Of a DNA stretch of 64,000 bases, positions 1 through 9,470 are shown piece by piece (the first letter of the stretch is position 1; each line of letters opens with the position of its first letter). The position numbers were made by a program, and so were the translations under genes. The stretch is taken from NCBI GenBank assembly GCA_964364175.1, contig CAYILR010000019.1, positions 1 through 64,000 of the forward strand. The letters are read 5' to 3'. The DNA is from CAYILR01 sp964364175 (GTDB lineage: Bacteria > Bdellovibrionota > UBA1018). Below the pieces are notes generated by a model. The model did not search any database, was not told the origin of the DNA, and saw nothing but the letters and a program-made list of their open reading frames with translations.

Positions 1-404
1 TCCGTCAAAAAATAATCTCAAAAATTTTGACGCGTGACCTCTCCGGGTCACAGTGTAGGCGTACAAGAGACTAGCGTGAGGCACGCAGATAGTGTGCTCG
101 TAAGGAGTCTGCTCCGCATATTTATGGCTATTAGGGTCCGCATAAACGTCCTCGTTTCTTACCTGTATTTAATAATGCCATGCATTAAACTAGAAATGGT
201 TAAGATTGACTACATGCATTATGCGACTCTTTAGAATCTTGGCATGGTTTATAAACTTAATGAAATCAATAGGTTGAAAACTTACCTGCTTGTAAAACTC
301 AATCTTTTCAATAAGGTTGCTAATGTTCAACCAATATGGTATAAATTCTCAGTTTTATAAGGTTTTTTTCTGGTAAGTTTTCTTCCTGGAGGTTTTGAAT
401 CCGT
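1..404. other. Leading intergenic region, no gene recognised
   Basis: I see no convincing coding region here. One 66-codon open frame (34-234) has no ribosome site, no family resemblance and a non-coding look. The first 120 bases hold several short perfect hairpins in a row: 34-39 with 46-51 (6 bp), 74-78 with 82-86 (5 bp) and 104-107 with 112-115 (4 bp). This could be the tail of a structured RNA or of a gene lying to the left. From about 170 onward the DNA is AT-rich and ends in a plausible promoter for carD. Confidence 0.4.
317..345 (+). promoter_or_regulatory. Candidate sigma70-type promoter of carD-gltX-cysS
   Basis: TTGCTA at 317-322 and TATAAA at 340-345 are separated by 17 bases, matching the consensus at 4/6 and 5/6 positions. 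Transcription would start near 352, giving a leader of about 50 nt that contains the GGAGG ribosome site at 388-392. It is the only good match in the AT-rich region ahead of carD. Called by eye. Confidence 0.4.
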
Positions 405-890
405 ATGATGTTTAAAGTCGGAGACAATGCAGTATATCCATCCTATGGGGTCGCTATTGTCAAGCGCATCGAGGAACGAGACGTAGCAGGCAATAAAAAG
501 AGCTTCTATGTGCTCCAGCTCGTCGAAAATCAAATGACCATCATGGTTCCCACTGAAACTGCTGACATGGTGGGCTTGCGCGAAATCATTTCGGACGAAG
601 AAGTCAAAGACGTTTACAAAATCCTCAAAAAACGAAACATCAAAATCGATCAAACCACCTGGAATCGCCGTTATCGCGAGTACATGGAAAAAATCAAAAC
701 CGGCTCTGTTTTCGAAATCGCTGAAGTTTTGAGAAATCTGTTTTTGCTCCGTCACACCAAAGACCTTTCGTTCGGTGAGCGCAAAATGCTCGACCAAGCC
801 AAGCAGCTTTTGGTCCGTGAGATTTCGATCGCGAAATCCACCAAAGAAGAAGTCGTCGAACAAGAAATTCAGACGATTTTCACTTCATAA
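405..890 (+). CDS. carD: CarD family transcriptional regulator
   Basis: 161 aa. Residues 2-60 form the CarD/TRCF RNA-polymerase-interacting domain: the start reads MMFKVGDNAVYPSYGVA, typical of the family, and is followed by a beta-rich segment ending near EEVKDVYK. The remaining 100 residues are helical and basic, as in the DNA-binding half that stabilises open promoter complexes. Length matches the family's usual 150-170 aa. GGAGG at 388-392 lies 12 nt before the first of two adjacent ATGs, so translation may begin at either 405 or 408. It precedes gltX by 28 nt and probably shares its transcript, tying a growth-related RNA polymerase regulator to tRNA charging genes. Confidence 0.93.
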   Translation: MMFKVGDNAVYPSYGVAIVKRIEERDVAGNKKSFYVLQLVENQMTIMVPTETADMVGLREIISDEEVKDVYKILKKRNIKIDQTTWNRRYREYMEKIKTGSVFEIAEVLRNLFLLRHTKDLSFGERKMLDQAKQLLVREISIAKSTKEEVVEQEIQTIFTS

Positions 891-918
891 TCCTGTCCGC
901 TTGCGTTAGTGATTTCTC

Positions 919-2439
919 ATGACATCTCAATCCTCTAGTTCAGTTCGTGTTCGTTATGCACCTAGCCCGACTGGCTATCTTCATGTCGGTGGTGCTCGGA
1001 CTCTTTTGTTTAATTACCTGTATGCCAAAAAATACGGTGGAATTTTGGTACTCAGGATCGAAGATACCGACCAAGCACGCAGTACTCGTGAGCACGAGAA
1101 AATGATTCTTTCCGATGTTCAGCGCTTGGGCCTGAACTATCAAGAAGGCCCAGATGCTGGCGGTTCTGTTGGGCCTTATCGTCAGTCGGAGCGCCTTTCA
1201 ATTTATGCTCAACGCGCTCGTGAATTATTTGATCGCGACCAGGCTTATTACTGTTTTTGTTCGGATAGCCTGCTGACTCAAAAGCGCGAGCTGGCAATGA
1301 AGCTTGGAAAATCTCCGCACTATGATGGAACTTGCGCACGAATTTCTAAAGACGAAGCGTTGAAAAGACTCAAAGCAGGAGAGAAGGCTGGACTGCGATT
1401 CCGTGCTTACCAAAAAGACATGGTTTTGCAGGACGAAGTTCGCGGCCGTGTGGAATTCAAAGCTGGCTCGGTTGGGGATTTTTTGATCACACGTACACCG
1501 AGCTCTGGCGAAGAAGAAATCGCAGAAGGCATCGGGATGCCTGTCTACAATTTCTGTTGCGTGATCGACGACAACGCGATGGGGATGACTCACATTATTC
1601 GCGGTGAAGATCACCTTTCGAATACCGCGCGTCAGTTGATGATCTACGAAGCGTTTGGATGGAAGACACCGGTTTTTGCTCATACTGCGATGGTTTTAGG
1701 GTCGGATCGTCAAAAACTTTCGAAGCGCAACGGAGATACTTCGGTTTTTGAATATCTCGACTCGGGTTACATGCCCGAGGCTTTGTTAAACTTCTTGGTT
1801 CTTTTGGGCTGGTGGCCGCCGAATGATTTCAAGCCGAGTTCTGGACATCCCGAGATCTTAAGTGTGGATGAATTGGCTCAGTGTTTTAATTTGGATGGCC
1901 TGCAAAAAGCCCCAGCAGTTTTTGATGTGCAAAAACTGCAATGGATGAATGGGCAGTACATCAAGCACTTGCCGCTCGATGAAATCGTCAAGCGCGCGAA
2001 GCCGTTTTTTGTGAAAGCTGGAATCGAAGTCGACAAGTATCCTGCGGATTGGTTTGCTCAAGTCGTGGACTTGTATCGAGTAGAAGTGAGTTTGCTGAAA
2101 GATCTGCCTAAAGCTGCAGCTTTGTTTTTCGATGCTTCTGTAACGCTTGAGACAGCAGCGCAGGATTGGCTCAAATCAGAAAAGTCTCAACCGATTCCGG
2201 GTTTGATTAGCGGATTTTTGGAATCGAGCAGTGCTTCTTTGACAGCCGATGACGTGGCGACGATGCAAAAAATGGTTGCGGAGAAAGCAGGCGTCAAAGG
2301 CAAGGAACTTTTCATGCCTGTGCGCGCTCTGACGACTGGGATGGCACATGGACCTGAGTTGAAAAAAGTTCTGCCACTCTTGGGTCGTGATCGCGTTTTG
2401 AGACATGTCCAAGAAATCCGCAGGCAAGCAGGAGTTTGA
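919..2439 (+). CDS. gltX: Glutamate--tRNA ligase
   Basis: 506 aa class I aminoacyl-tRNA synthetase that charges tRNA-Glu in the cytoplasm. The HIGH-type signature is PSPTGYLHVGGAR at residues 15-27, and the KMSKS-type loop is KLSKR near residue 265. RGEDHLSNT in the catalytic domain is typical of GluRS, and the C-terminal 150 residues form the helical anticodon-binding part. The start at 919 has no strong Shine-Dalgarno sequence, but the next residues lead directly into the Rossmann fold. It lies 28 nt after carD and 6 nt before cysS. Whether it is discriminating or also charges tRNA-Gln cannot be told from this window. Confidence 0.96.
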   Translation: MTSQSSSSVRVRYAPSPTGYLHVGGARTLLFNYLYAKKYGGILVLRIEDTDQARSTREHEKMILSDVQRLGLNYQEGPDAGGSVGPYRQSERLSIYAQRARELFDRDQAYYCFCSDSLLTQKRELAMKLGKSPHYDGTCARISKDEALKRLKAGEKAGLRFRAYQKDMVLQDEVRGRVEFKAGSVGDFLITRTPSSGEEEIAEGIGMPVYNFCCVIDDNAMGMTHIIRGEDHLSNTARQLMIYEAFGWKTPVFAHTAMVLGSDRQKLSKRNGDTSVFEYLDSGYMPEALLNFLVLLGWWPPNDFKPSSGHPEILSVDELAQCFNLDGLQKAPAVFDVQKLQWMNGQYIKHLPLDEIVKRAKPFFVKAGIEVDKYPADWFAQVVDLYRVEVSLLKDLPKAAALFFDASVTLETAAQDWLKSEKSQPIPGLISGFLESSSASLTADDVATMQKMVAEKAGVKGKELFMPVRALTTGMAHGPELKKVLPLLGRDRVLRHVQEIRRQAGV

Positions 2440-2445
2440 GCGAGA

Positions 2446-3966
2446 ATGGCCACTCAGCAGCGAGTCCGTCCAGTTTGGGTAACTAACTCTCTCAATCACA
2501 AAAAAGAGCAGATCACGCCGATTGAACCGGGTGTGATCCGGATGTATTCTTGCGGACCGACGGTTTATAATTTCATTCATATCGGGAATTTACGTGCTGC
2601 TCTCACAGCTGACGTAGTCTATCGCGCGCTTAAACACGCAGGCTATGAAGTAAATTACGTTCGAAATTACACCGATATTGATGACAAAATTATCAAACGT
2701 GCTCAGGAAGAAAACACAACCACCGAAGTCATTACAAAAAAATATATCCAAGAAGTAGAAAAAGATTACGCATTGGCTGGGCTTGAAGAACCTACACACA
2801 AAACTTTGGTCACCGAGCATCTCAAAGAAATCAACGAAATGATCCAGAAGCTGATCGACAACGGACACGCCTACGTGACTCCAGACAATGAAGTGAATTT
2901 TGAGATTTCGAAATTCAAAGAATACGGAAAGCTCTCCCGCAAAAACATCGAGGAGTTAGTCGCTGGAGCGCGAGTTGATGTTCGCGATGGAAAGCGCAGC
3001 CCGCTCGATTTTGCACTCTGGAAACCCGCAAAGCCAGGCGAACCCGAGTGGAACAGTCCCTGGGGCAAAGGCCGCCCCGGCTGGCACATCGAGTGCTCTG
3101 CGATGGCATCACGCTGGTTGGGCGATCAAATCGACATCCACCACGGGGGGGAGGATCTGATTTTCCCTCACCACGAGAACGAGATTGCGCAGAGCGAGTG
3201 CTCGTCGGGCAAAGCGCCGTATGTGAAATATTGGGTGCATAATGGGTTTCTCAATCTCTCGGGCGTAAAAATGTCCAAGAGCCTGGGCAATATTGTGAGC
3301 GCGAGGGATTTCCTCAGCAAATTCTCGGGCGAGGTGGCCCGCATATTGCTGCTTTCGGCACATTATCGTTCAATGATGGATTTCAACGACGATACGATTC
3401 ATCAGGCACTGGCGGGTTTGCAACGAATCTACGAAGCCAAGCAAAAAGCCCAGGAGCTGCAGTCCAAGAGATTTGGCCTACAAGACATGGTCGCAGAAAA
3501 TCTCTGGGGCACATTCGCGATTGATTGCGACCAAACCAAAGATGAAATCGCACATTGCTACGACCATGATTTCAATACACCCGGCGCACTGGCAGCTCTT
3601 TTCAAACTCATCCGTGAATTCAATCGAGTTTGTGCAGAACCCAAAGCTCAGGCAACATCTGCGGCAGCACTTTGTGCAGGACTTTTGATCGACATCATCG
3701 AGAAAGAAATCGGCTCAGTCATCGGCGTAGGGAGAGGCAATCCTGAGTCAGTCTTGAAAGATCTGGATCGCATCCGTGCTTCTTTGCCATCCGCTTCAGG
3801 TGCGACTCGCCCCACCGAAGAAGAAATTCGCGCCTTGATTCAAGCCAGAATCGACGCAAGAAAAGCAAAAAATTTCGCCGAAGCAGACAGAATCCGCAAA
3901 GACCTAGAAGCCCGAGGAGTAGTACTAAAAGACAGCCCAACCGGCACCACCTGGGAATACAAATAA
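2446..3966 (+). CDS. cysS: Cysteine--tRNA ligase
   Basis: 506 aa class I synthetase for tRNA-Cys. The zinc- and substrate-binding start CGPTVYNFIHIGNLR (residues 36-50) carries the HIGH motif as HIGN. The other zinc ligands sit in WHIECSAMA and in HHGGEDLIFPHHENEIAQSEC. The KMSKSLGN loop is near residue 275. The tail ends with RIRKDLEARGVVLKDSPTGT, the usual CysRS ending. It follows gltX by 6 nt and is probably co-transcribed. A large inverted repeat (4019-4133) lies downstream, in the gap to the convergent esterase gene. Confidence 0.97.
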   Translation: MATQQRVRPVWVTNSLNHKKEQITPIEPGVIRMYSCGPTVYNFIHIGNLRAALTADVVYRALKHAGYEVNYVRNYTDIDDKIIKRAQEENTTTEVITKKYIQEVEKDYALAGLEEPTHKTLVTEHLKEINEMIQKLIDNGHAYVTPDNEVNFEISKFKEYGKLSRKNIEELVAGARVDVRDGKRSPLDFALWKPAKPGEPEWNSPWGKGRPGWHIECSAMASRWLGDQIDIHHGGEDLIFPHHENEIAQSECSSGKAPYVKYWVHNGFLNLSGVKMSKSLGNIVSARDFLSKFSGEVARILLLSAHYRSMMDFNDDTIHQALAGLQRIYEAKQKAQELQSKRFGLQDMVAENLWGTFAIDCDQTKDEIAHCYDHDFNTPGALAALFKLIREFNRVCAEPKAQATSAAALCAGLLIDIIEKEIGSVIGVGRGNPESVLKDLDRIRASLPSASGATRPTEEEIRALIQARIDARKAKNFAEADRIRKDLEARGVVLKDSPTGTTWEYK

Positions 3967-4018
3967 ACCTAGTTCCCGTTCACCCAAAAGAGAATCGTCA
4001 ATCGTCTACTCTGGATTA

Positions 4019-4133
4019 CACAGTCTCGGATAATTTTCAGTCGGTGGGCGATTCGAGCGGCGGCACGATGCCGCGAAGAGCGAGGATCACGAAGATCAGA
4101 TCGCTCACCGACTGAAAATTATCCGAGACTGTG
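4019..4133. repeat. Cruciform element 1: long inverted repeat with structured core
   Basis: A perfect 28-bp inverted repeat (4019-4046 with 4106-4133) continues inward to about 34 bp through one G-U-type pair (4047/4105). It is topped by a core holding two small hairpins. The first is GCGGC-ACGAT-GCCGC (4062-4076); the second is GATC-ACGAA-GATC near 4084-4096. It lies between the convergent cysS and esterase genes. The core closely matches that of the element at 12450-12566, although the long arms are unrelated. It may double as a bidirectional terminator, but it has no T-tract and is far larger than a normal terminator. Confidence 0.85.
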
Positions 4134-4147
4134 ATGAAAACCCAAAA

Positions 4148-5104
4148 CTAGCGATTAATGAAATCGTAGCCGTCCATGAGGTGATCCAACGTCCCCTGAC
4201 AATGCCGCCCAGGAGCATGGGTAACAATCAGAGGATTGCTTTTTCCATTCATCTGATTGAGCAAATCTGGATTAGTGGCGTTGAATCCAAAATCATCCTG
4301 ATCGTCATAATTTGCCCAGAGAGGAGGGAGACTGGTTTTGGTTGTGATAAGTGTGAGCAAATTATCCCGCCAAAAAGCCTCGTCATTCACGTAACTGGGA
4401 CGAACAATTCCAGGCATTTGCCGGGCGATATCAGGGGTAGCGCCCGTGCGTTGGATATAGGCTTGGATGTCTTCTGGCGTTGCGCCGGGAGGTAATTCTG
4501 CCACAGCAGAGCAAAAGGCCGTAGCCGCTTTGACTCTCTCCGGATAATTCATGTAAACCTGCAAAGTATTGTGACCTCCCATGGATCCCCCCAGGAGTGC
4601 AACCTGATGATCGAGAACGATTCCGGAATCAGCCAGACGAATATGGGTTAAAATCACGGGCAAGGCGATGTTCATTAAATCATCCACTGAGTAATAATTA
4701 GGATCACGGGAAAGGAACCAAGTGGGACCAAAGGTCAGCAAAATAGGCAGGGGCGCGCGGCCGTCCCTTTCGAGAACATCCCAAGTGGCACGGTAAAAAG
4801 TGGTTTCCTGAGCAGTGATGTTCGAGGCACCTGCACCATGAAAGTAGAGCAGGGGTAGAATCGGGCGTTTTTTGTCAAACTTCACGTGCGTCCAAAGGGG
4901 TTGCGAGTTTTCAAAGCGAGACGGCGACATGAAGCAATATTGCAACGGATGAGATCGGACTTGGATCGTGTTGCAAATGAAAGCTTTAGAAACTTTGCAT
5001 TTAAAATATTTACAATAAAATGGATCTTGCGGCATTCCGGCGGCGAAGCTCGTTGAGTGGATTCCAAGAAGGGAAACAAGAAGAAAACCAGCGAAAAATT
5101 TCAT
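4148..5104 (-). CDS. Secreted alpha/beta-hydrolase (esterase-like)
   Basis: 318 aa. A Sec signal peptide (residues 1-22, ending TSFAAG) precedes an alpha/beta-hydrolase fold. The oxyanion strand is LLYFHGAGASN, the nucleophile elbow is GGSMGGH (GxSxG), and the likely catalytic His is in HAPGRHCQGT near the C-terminus. Acidic residues in YDDQDDFG may supply the Asp. The closest broad class is the esterase / PHB-depolymerase-like hydrolases acting in the periplasm or outside the cell; the substrate is unknown. AGAGGAG lies just ahead of the ATG. It is transcribed divergently from uvrB and converges on cysS, with cruciform element 1 between them. Confidence 0.8.
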   Translation of the reverse strand: MKFFAGFLLVSLLGIHSTSFAAGMPQDPFYCKYFKCKVSKAFICNTIQVRSHPLQYCFMSPSRFENSQPLWTHVKFDKKRPILPLLYFHGAGASNITAQETTFYRATWDVLERDGRAPLPILLTFGPTWFLSRDPNYYSVDDLMNIALPVILTHIRLADSGIVLDHQVALLGGSMGGHNTLQVYMNYPERVKAATAFCSAVAELPPGATPEDIQAYIQRTGATPDIARQMPGIVRPSYVNDEAFWRDNLLTLITTKTSLPPLWANYDDQDDFGFNATNPDLLNQMNGKSNPLIVTHAPGRHCQGTLDHLMDGYDFINR

Positions 5105-5161
5105 ACAACGACACTCCTCTTTAGAATCTAACTCAGTTTTTTATCTAAATTCAACTATGAT

Positions 5162-7300
5162 ATGTCATCTCATATGGCCGTTTTTACCAATCGAAAATTC
5201 GTGCTTAAGACACCGTTCCAACCGACTGGCGACCAGCCCAAAGCAATTGAAGAATTGGTGAGGGGATTTCGTGCGGGCAAGAAGTCCCAGGTGCTCTTGG
5301 GGGTCACGGGTTCAGGCAAAACCTTCACAATGGCCAATACGATCGCGCAGCTCAATCGACCGACCCTTGTCCTCTGTCACAACAAGACTTTGGCGGCACA
5401 GCTTTTCTCGGAATTCAGGGAATTTTTCCCAGAAAATGCTGTTGAGTACTTTGTTAGCTACTACGACTATTACCAGCCAGAAGCCTATATCGCTTCGACC
5501 GACACCTACATTGAGAAAGACTCTCAGATCAACGACGAGATCGACAAACTCCGGCACTCCGCCACGCGTTCACTTCTAGAACGCAACGATGTCATTATTG
5601 TTTCTTCTATATCTTGTATTTATGGCCTCGGATCGCCCGAGGCCTACGAAGGGTTGCTGCTTTATCTTGAGACCGGCAGGACAGCAAAACGCCAGGATAT
5701 TTTGAACAAGCTAGTTGAGATCCAGTACAAGCGCAACGACGTGGATTTTCATCGCGGAACTTTTCGCGTTAGGGGGGACGTCGTTGAGATCTTTCCAGCG
5801 TACGAAGAAGAACGTGCCATTCGCGTGGAATTTTTCGGAGATGAGATCGAAGCAATTTCTGAAATCGATCCCTTGCGTGGGGTAAAGCTGCAAAAAATCC
5901 CCCGAATCACGATTTATCCTGGCAGTCACTATGTTACGACTCTGGAAAACCGCAACCGAGCCATTACCACGATTCGTGAAGAGCTGATGGAGTGCCTCCA
6001 GCAGTTGGAGCATACTGGGCGATTGTTGGAGAGACAGAGGCTTTCTCAACGGACGCTTTTTGATCTGGAGATGATGGAATCGATGGGATTTTGCCAGGGG
6101 ATCGAGAACTATTCGCGGCATCTCACTGGACGCAAGAAAGGCGAAGCTCCTCCTACCTTGCTGGAGTATTTCCCGAAGGATTGGCTGCTGATTGTGGATG
6201 AGAGCCACGCGACAGTTTCGCAAATCGGTGGAATGTATCGCGGAGACCGCGCACGTAAAATGAATTTGGTGGAGCATGGATTTCGACTTCCGTCCGCGCT
6301 GGATAATCGCCCGTTGAATTTTGAGGAATGGGAAAAATGTCTGAACCAAACTCTCTATGTTTCTGCAACTCCTGCGGAGTACGAGCTTAAGGCGACTGGC
6401 GGAGAAATTGTTGAACAAGTAATTCGCCCGACGGGATTATTGGATCCAATCATTGAAGTTCGCCCGGCAACGAATCAGGTCGATAACTTGTTGGAAGAGA
6501 TTCGCAAACGTGTGGCTAAGGGCGATCGAGTTCTGGTGACGACGCTGACTAAGAAACTTGCAGAGGATCTGACTCGTTACTACACCGAGAAGGGAGTGCG
6601 GGTGAAATACCTGCACTCGGATATTGAAACCCTCGAGAGGGTGGAGATTCTCCGGGATTTGCGGATGGGGACGTTTGATGTTTTGGTCGGGATCAATTTG
6701 TTGCGAGAGGGTCTCGATTTGCCGGAAGTTTCTTTGGTGGCGATTCTGGATGCAGACAAAGAAGGATTTCTGCGGAGCGCACGATCTTTGATTCAGACCA
6801 CAGGCCGAGCAGCGCGAAACGCCGATGGTTTTGTAATTTTTTATGCGGACAGAATCACCGACAGTATGAAAAAGGCGATCGACGAGACTGCGCGTCGCCG
6901 TACCATTCAGGAAAAATTCAACCAAGAACACGGCATCACTCCGCAAACGATTCTCAAAGCGATTATGGCTCCCATCACTGACGGTGAGATTTCGGATTCA
7001 ACTGCTCGCAAGGATACTGCGACGACAGCAAAGCGTGCTTTGAGAACGGGTACGGGATCAGGGCATAGCAAAAGCATTTGGAGTGTGGCGGAGGCCGATT
7101 GGGTGGATCCAGCAGGTCGTTTGGACGAGATTCGTGAAATCGCCGGAGATTATTTTATTTCCATGGAAGAGATTCAAAAATCCATTAATAAAATGGAATC
7201 CGAAATGAAAAATGCTGCCAAGGAAATGGAATTTGAGAAAGCGGCAGGATTGCGAGATCGTGTACGACGACTCAAGGTTTTGCATCTTTCAGTGAGATAG
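5162..7300 (+). CDS. uvrB: Excinuclease ABC subunit UvrB
   Basis: 712 aa nucleotide-excision-repair helicase that loads onto damaged DNA with UvrA and recruits UvrC. Walker A GVTGSGKT is at residues 47-54. The damage-verifying beta-hairpin is rich in Tyr (SYYDYYQPEAYIASTDTYIE), the DEAD-type box is DESHAT, and motifs V and VI are GINLLREGLDLPEV and QTTGRAARN. A UVR coiled-coil domain that contacts UvrC ends the protein (about 672-706). Met5 at 5174 is an alternative start. It sits 6 nt upstream of the YyaL-like gene, so the two are probably co-transcribed. Confidence 0.97.
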   Translation: MSSHMAVFTNRKFVLKTPFQPTGDQPKAIEELVRGFRAGKKSQVLLGVTGSGKTFTMANTIAQLNRPTLVLCHNKTLAAQLFSEFREFFPENAVEYFVSYYDYYQPEAYIASTDTYIEKDSQINDEIDKLRHSATRSLLERNDVIIVSSISCIYGLGSPEAYEGLLLYLETGRTAKRQDILNKLVEIQYKRNDVDFHRGTFRVRGDVVEIFPAYEEERAIRVEFFGDEIEAISEIDPLRGVKLQKIPRITIYPGSHYVTTLENRNRAITTIREELMECLQQLEHTGRLLERQRLSQRTLFDLEMMESMGFCQGIENYSRHLTGRKKGEAPPTLLEYFPKDWLLIVDESHATVSQIGGMYRGDRARKMNLVEHGFRLPSALDNRPLNFEEWEKCLNQTLYVSATPAEYELKATGGEIVEQVIRPTGLLDPIIEVRPATNQVDNLLEEIRKRVAKGDRVLVTTLTKKLAEDLTRYYTEKGVRVKYLHSDIETLERVEILRDLRMGTFDVLVGINLLREGLDLPEVSLVAILDADKEGFLRSARSLIQTTGRAARNADGFVIFYADRITDSMKKAIDETARRRTIQEKFNQEHGITPQTILKAIMAPITDGEISDSTARKDTATTAKRALRTGTGSGHSKSIWSVAEADWVDPAGRLDEIREIAGDYFISMEEIQKSINKMESEMKNAAKEMEFEKAAGLRDRVRRLKVLHLSVR

Positions 7301-7306
7301 AAAATC

Positions 7307-9349
7307 ATGAAAAAAAATCGACTGAGTTTAGAAACTAGCCCATATTTAAAGCAGCATGAAGACAATCCAGTCGATTGGTATGCCTGGAGCGACGAGGCTT
7401 TGTCTCGTGCACGTATGGAGGACAAGCCGATTCTTTTGAGCGTGGGATATTCTGCCTGTCATTGGTGCCATGTAATGGCGCACGAGAGCTTTGAAGATCC
7501 TGAAGTTGCGAAAGTGATGAACGAAAATTATATCAATATCAAAATCGATCGAGAAGAACGGCCGGACCTCGATCAGATTTACCAAAACGTCGCGCAGATG
7601 ATGACTCAAGGTGGAGGATGGCCGCTGACGGTTTTTTTAACTCCGGATTTGCGTCCATTTTACGGAGGAACTTATTTTCCACCCGATGATCGGTATGGAC
7701 GGCCGGGGTTTCGACGGTTGCTCGAATCTCTGGCGGATGCTTATCAAAATCAAAAAGAAAAAATCGAAGAAAATGCCAACTACATGACCAAGTCGATTGC
7801 CCAGTTGGAGCAATTGCCGACAGATCGTGAAGCTGCGTTGCCCACACTCGATGCATTGGTCAATTCCGCAGAGCGACTAGTGCGACAAGTGGATCTGGAA
7901 TACGGTGGATTCGGAACCGCGCCGAAATTCCCCAACACGATGGCTTTGATGTTTTTGTGGCGAGTGGGGATTAGAAAGAACTTTCCCGAGTTGCGAAATG
8001 CCACTGTGGTTTCGCTGGAGAAAATGTGTCGTGGTGGAATTTTTGATCAGATGGGTGGCGGATTTTCTCGCTATTCCGTAGACACTCAGTGGGCAGTTCC
8101 CCATTTTGAGAAAATGCTCTACGACAATGCTTTGCTCCTCAAATCTATGGCCGAAGTGACTTTATCAAATCGCCATTTGGATCAAAAATCAGTGACTCCG
8201 GATCAAGAGGCCCTTTTTATAAAAACCACGGAAATGACCGTAGACTTTCTGTCACGTGAAATGCTGTCGCCCGAAGGTTTGTTCTACAGCGCGCTCGATG
8301 CGGATTCCGAGGGTGAAGAAGGAAAATTCTACGTCTGGTCCTATGCAGAGGCGAAAGCACGTTTGGACGAACGCGAATTTGCAGTTTGGCGCCGTTGTTA
8401 TGGTGTGACTGAAATTGGAAATTTTGAGCATGAGACCAATGTTTTGGCGTTGCAGCAGACTCTTGAGGATGTGGCTAATTGGCTGGGATTCAGTTTGGAA
8501 GAAGCGACAGCCGCCCTGAATTCTGCGAACTCAAAATTGATGGAGTTACGGGCCAAGCGCGTGCGGCCAGGTTTGGATGACAAGGTTCTTACGGCTTGGA
8601 ATGCGTTGATGATCAGTGGGTTGGTTGGGTCGGGGGCTGCTCTAAGTGGCAGGATGCGAGAGAAATGCTGGGCCATGGCTCGCGGTGCTTATGCAGCTTT
8701 GCTGGAGCGTGCCCAGAATCAAGGACGTCTCTACAGCACGGTTCAAAAAGGGCAGGGACGGTTTGCTGGTTATCTCGATGACTATGCTTTCATGGCTAAG
8801 GCAGCTCTGGATATGGCGCGGATTTCGAAGAGTGCAGAAGAAACCTCTGCGCGAATTCAAGAATCGCATCAGTGGATCCGAGTCATCTTGGATCAGTTCA
8901 AAGACTCAGACGGCGTGGGTTATTTTTTCACCAGCGCGGATCATGAGAAATTACTTCAGCGTCCCAAAACTTTATTCGACCAAGCCATTCCCTCGGGAAC
9001 TTCTGTAGCGTTGGAGGTCATGATGGCTCTCGCTGAAATCCTGGAGCCAGAGCAAGCGCAGCCGCTCAGGGACGAAGTGGAGAAGCAAATGACCCGATTG
9101 TTTCCGCTGATTCAGAACGAGCCATTTGGATTCGCTGAGCTTTTGAATAGTGCGAATATGTTTGTCGAAGGCCCAATTGTTTTGAGTGGTAAGAAATCTG
9201 ATGAAGCACTTTTTGTGCATCCATTCGTGTTTCAAGGAAAATCGAGTGCAGAAGACGGAGTATTGATTTGTCACATGCAGAGTTGTTCGTTGCCAATCAG
9301 CGGAGATGAAAAAATCATCGCTGATCTTAAAAATCGACTCGTTGTCTAA
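7307..9349 (+). CDS. YyaL/SSP411-type thioredoxin-domain protein (DUF255)
   Basis: 680 aa. The N-terminal DUF255 thioredoxin-like domain begins NRLSLETSPYLKQHEDNPVDW and holds a CxxC pair in YSACHWCHVMAHESFED (Cys51, Cys54). The rest is an (alpha/alpha)6-barrel-like region resembling N-acylglucosamine 2-epimerases, with GGGWPLTVFLTPDLRPFYGGTYFPP as the bridge. The family is widespread and highly conserved but poorly characterised; a redox or sugar-related role is assumed, not shown. Length fits the family. It starts 6 nt after the uvrB stop. A 120-base gap without genes follows. Confidence 0.88.
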   Translation: MKKNRLSLETSPYLKQHEDNPVDWYAWSDEALSRARMEDKPILLSVGYSACHWCHVMAHESFEDPEVAKVMNENYINIKIDREERPDLDQIYQNVAQMMTQGGGWPLTVFLTPDLRPFYGGTYFPPDDRYGRPGFRRLLESLADAYQNQKEKIEENANYMTKSIAQLEQLPTDREAALPTLDALVNSAERLVRQVDLEYGGFGTAPKFPNTMALMFLWRVGIRKNFPELRNATVVSLEKMCRGGIFDQMGGGFSRYSVDTQWAVPHFEKMLYDNALLLKSMAEVTLSNRHLDQKSVTPDQEALFIKTTEMTVDFLSREMLSPEGLFYSALDADSEGEEGKFYVWSYAEAKARLDEREFAVWRRCYGVTEIGNFEHETNVLALQQTLEDVANWLGFSLEEATAALNSANSKLMELRAKRVRPGLDDKVLTAWNALMISGLVGSGAALSGRMREKCWAMARGAYAALLERAQNQGRLYSTVQKGQGRFAGYLDDYAFMAKAALDMARISKSAEETSARIQESHQWIRVILDQFKDSDGVGYFFTSADHEKLLQRPKTLFDQAIPSGTSVALEVMMALAEILEPEQAQPLRDEVEKQMTRLFPLIQNEPFGFAELLNSANMFVEGPIVLSGKKSDEALFVHPFVFQGKSSAEDGVLICHMQSCSLPISGDEKIIADLKNRLVV

Positions 9350-9470
9350 AATTTTTACTCTGCCCCCAGTATCAAACTGACTCTTTTCTTCTATCCAACT
9401 CATTAAAACCCAACATCAGCCTGGTACAAAACTTGCGTACTCCCTTTTTCAAGAATGGGAGAGATGAAAA

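Noticed and set aside
34..234. 66-codon open frame near the left edge
   Set aside because: No ribosome site, no family resemblance, and it crosses several short hairpins; probably non-coding.
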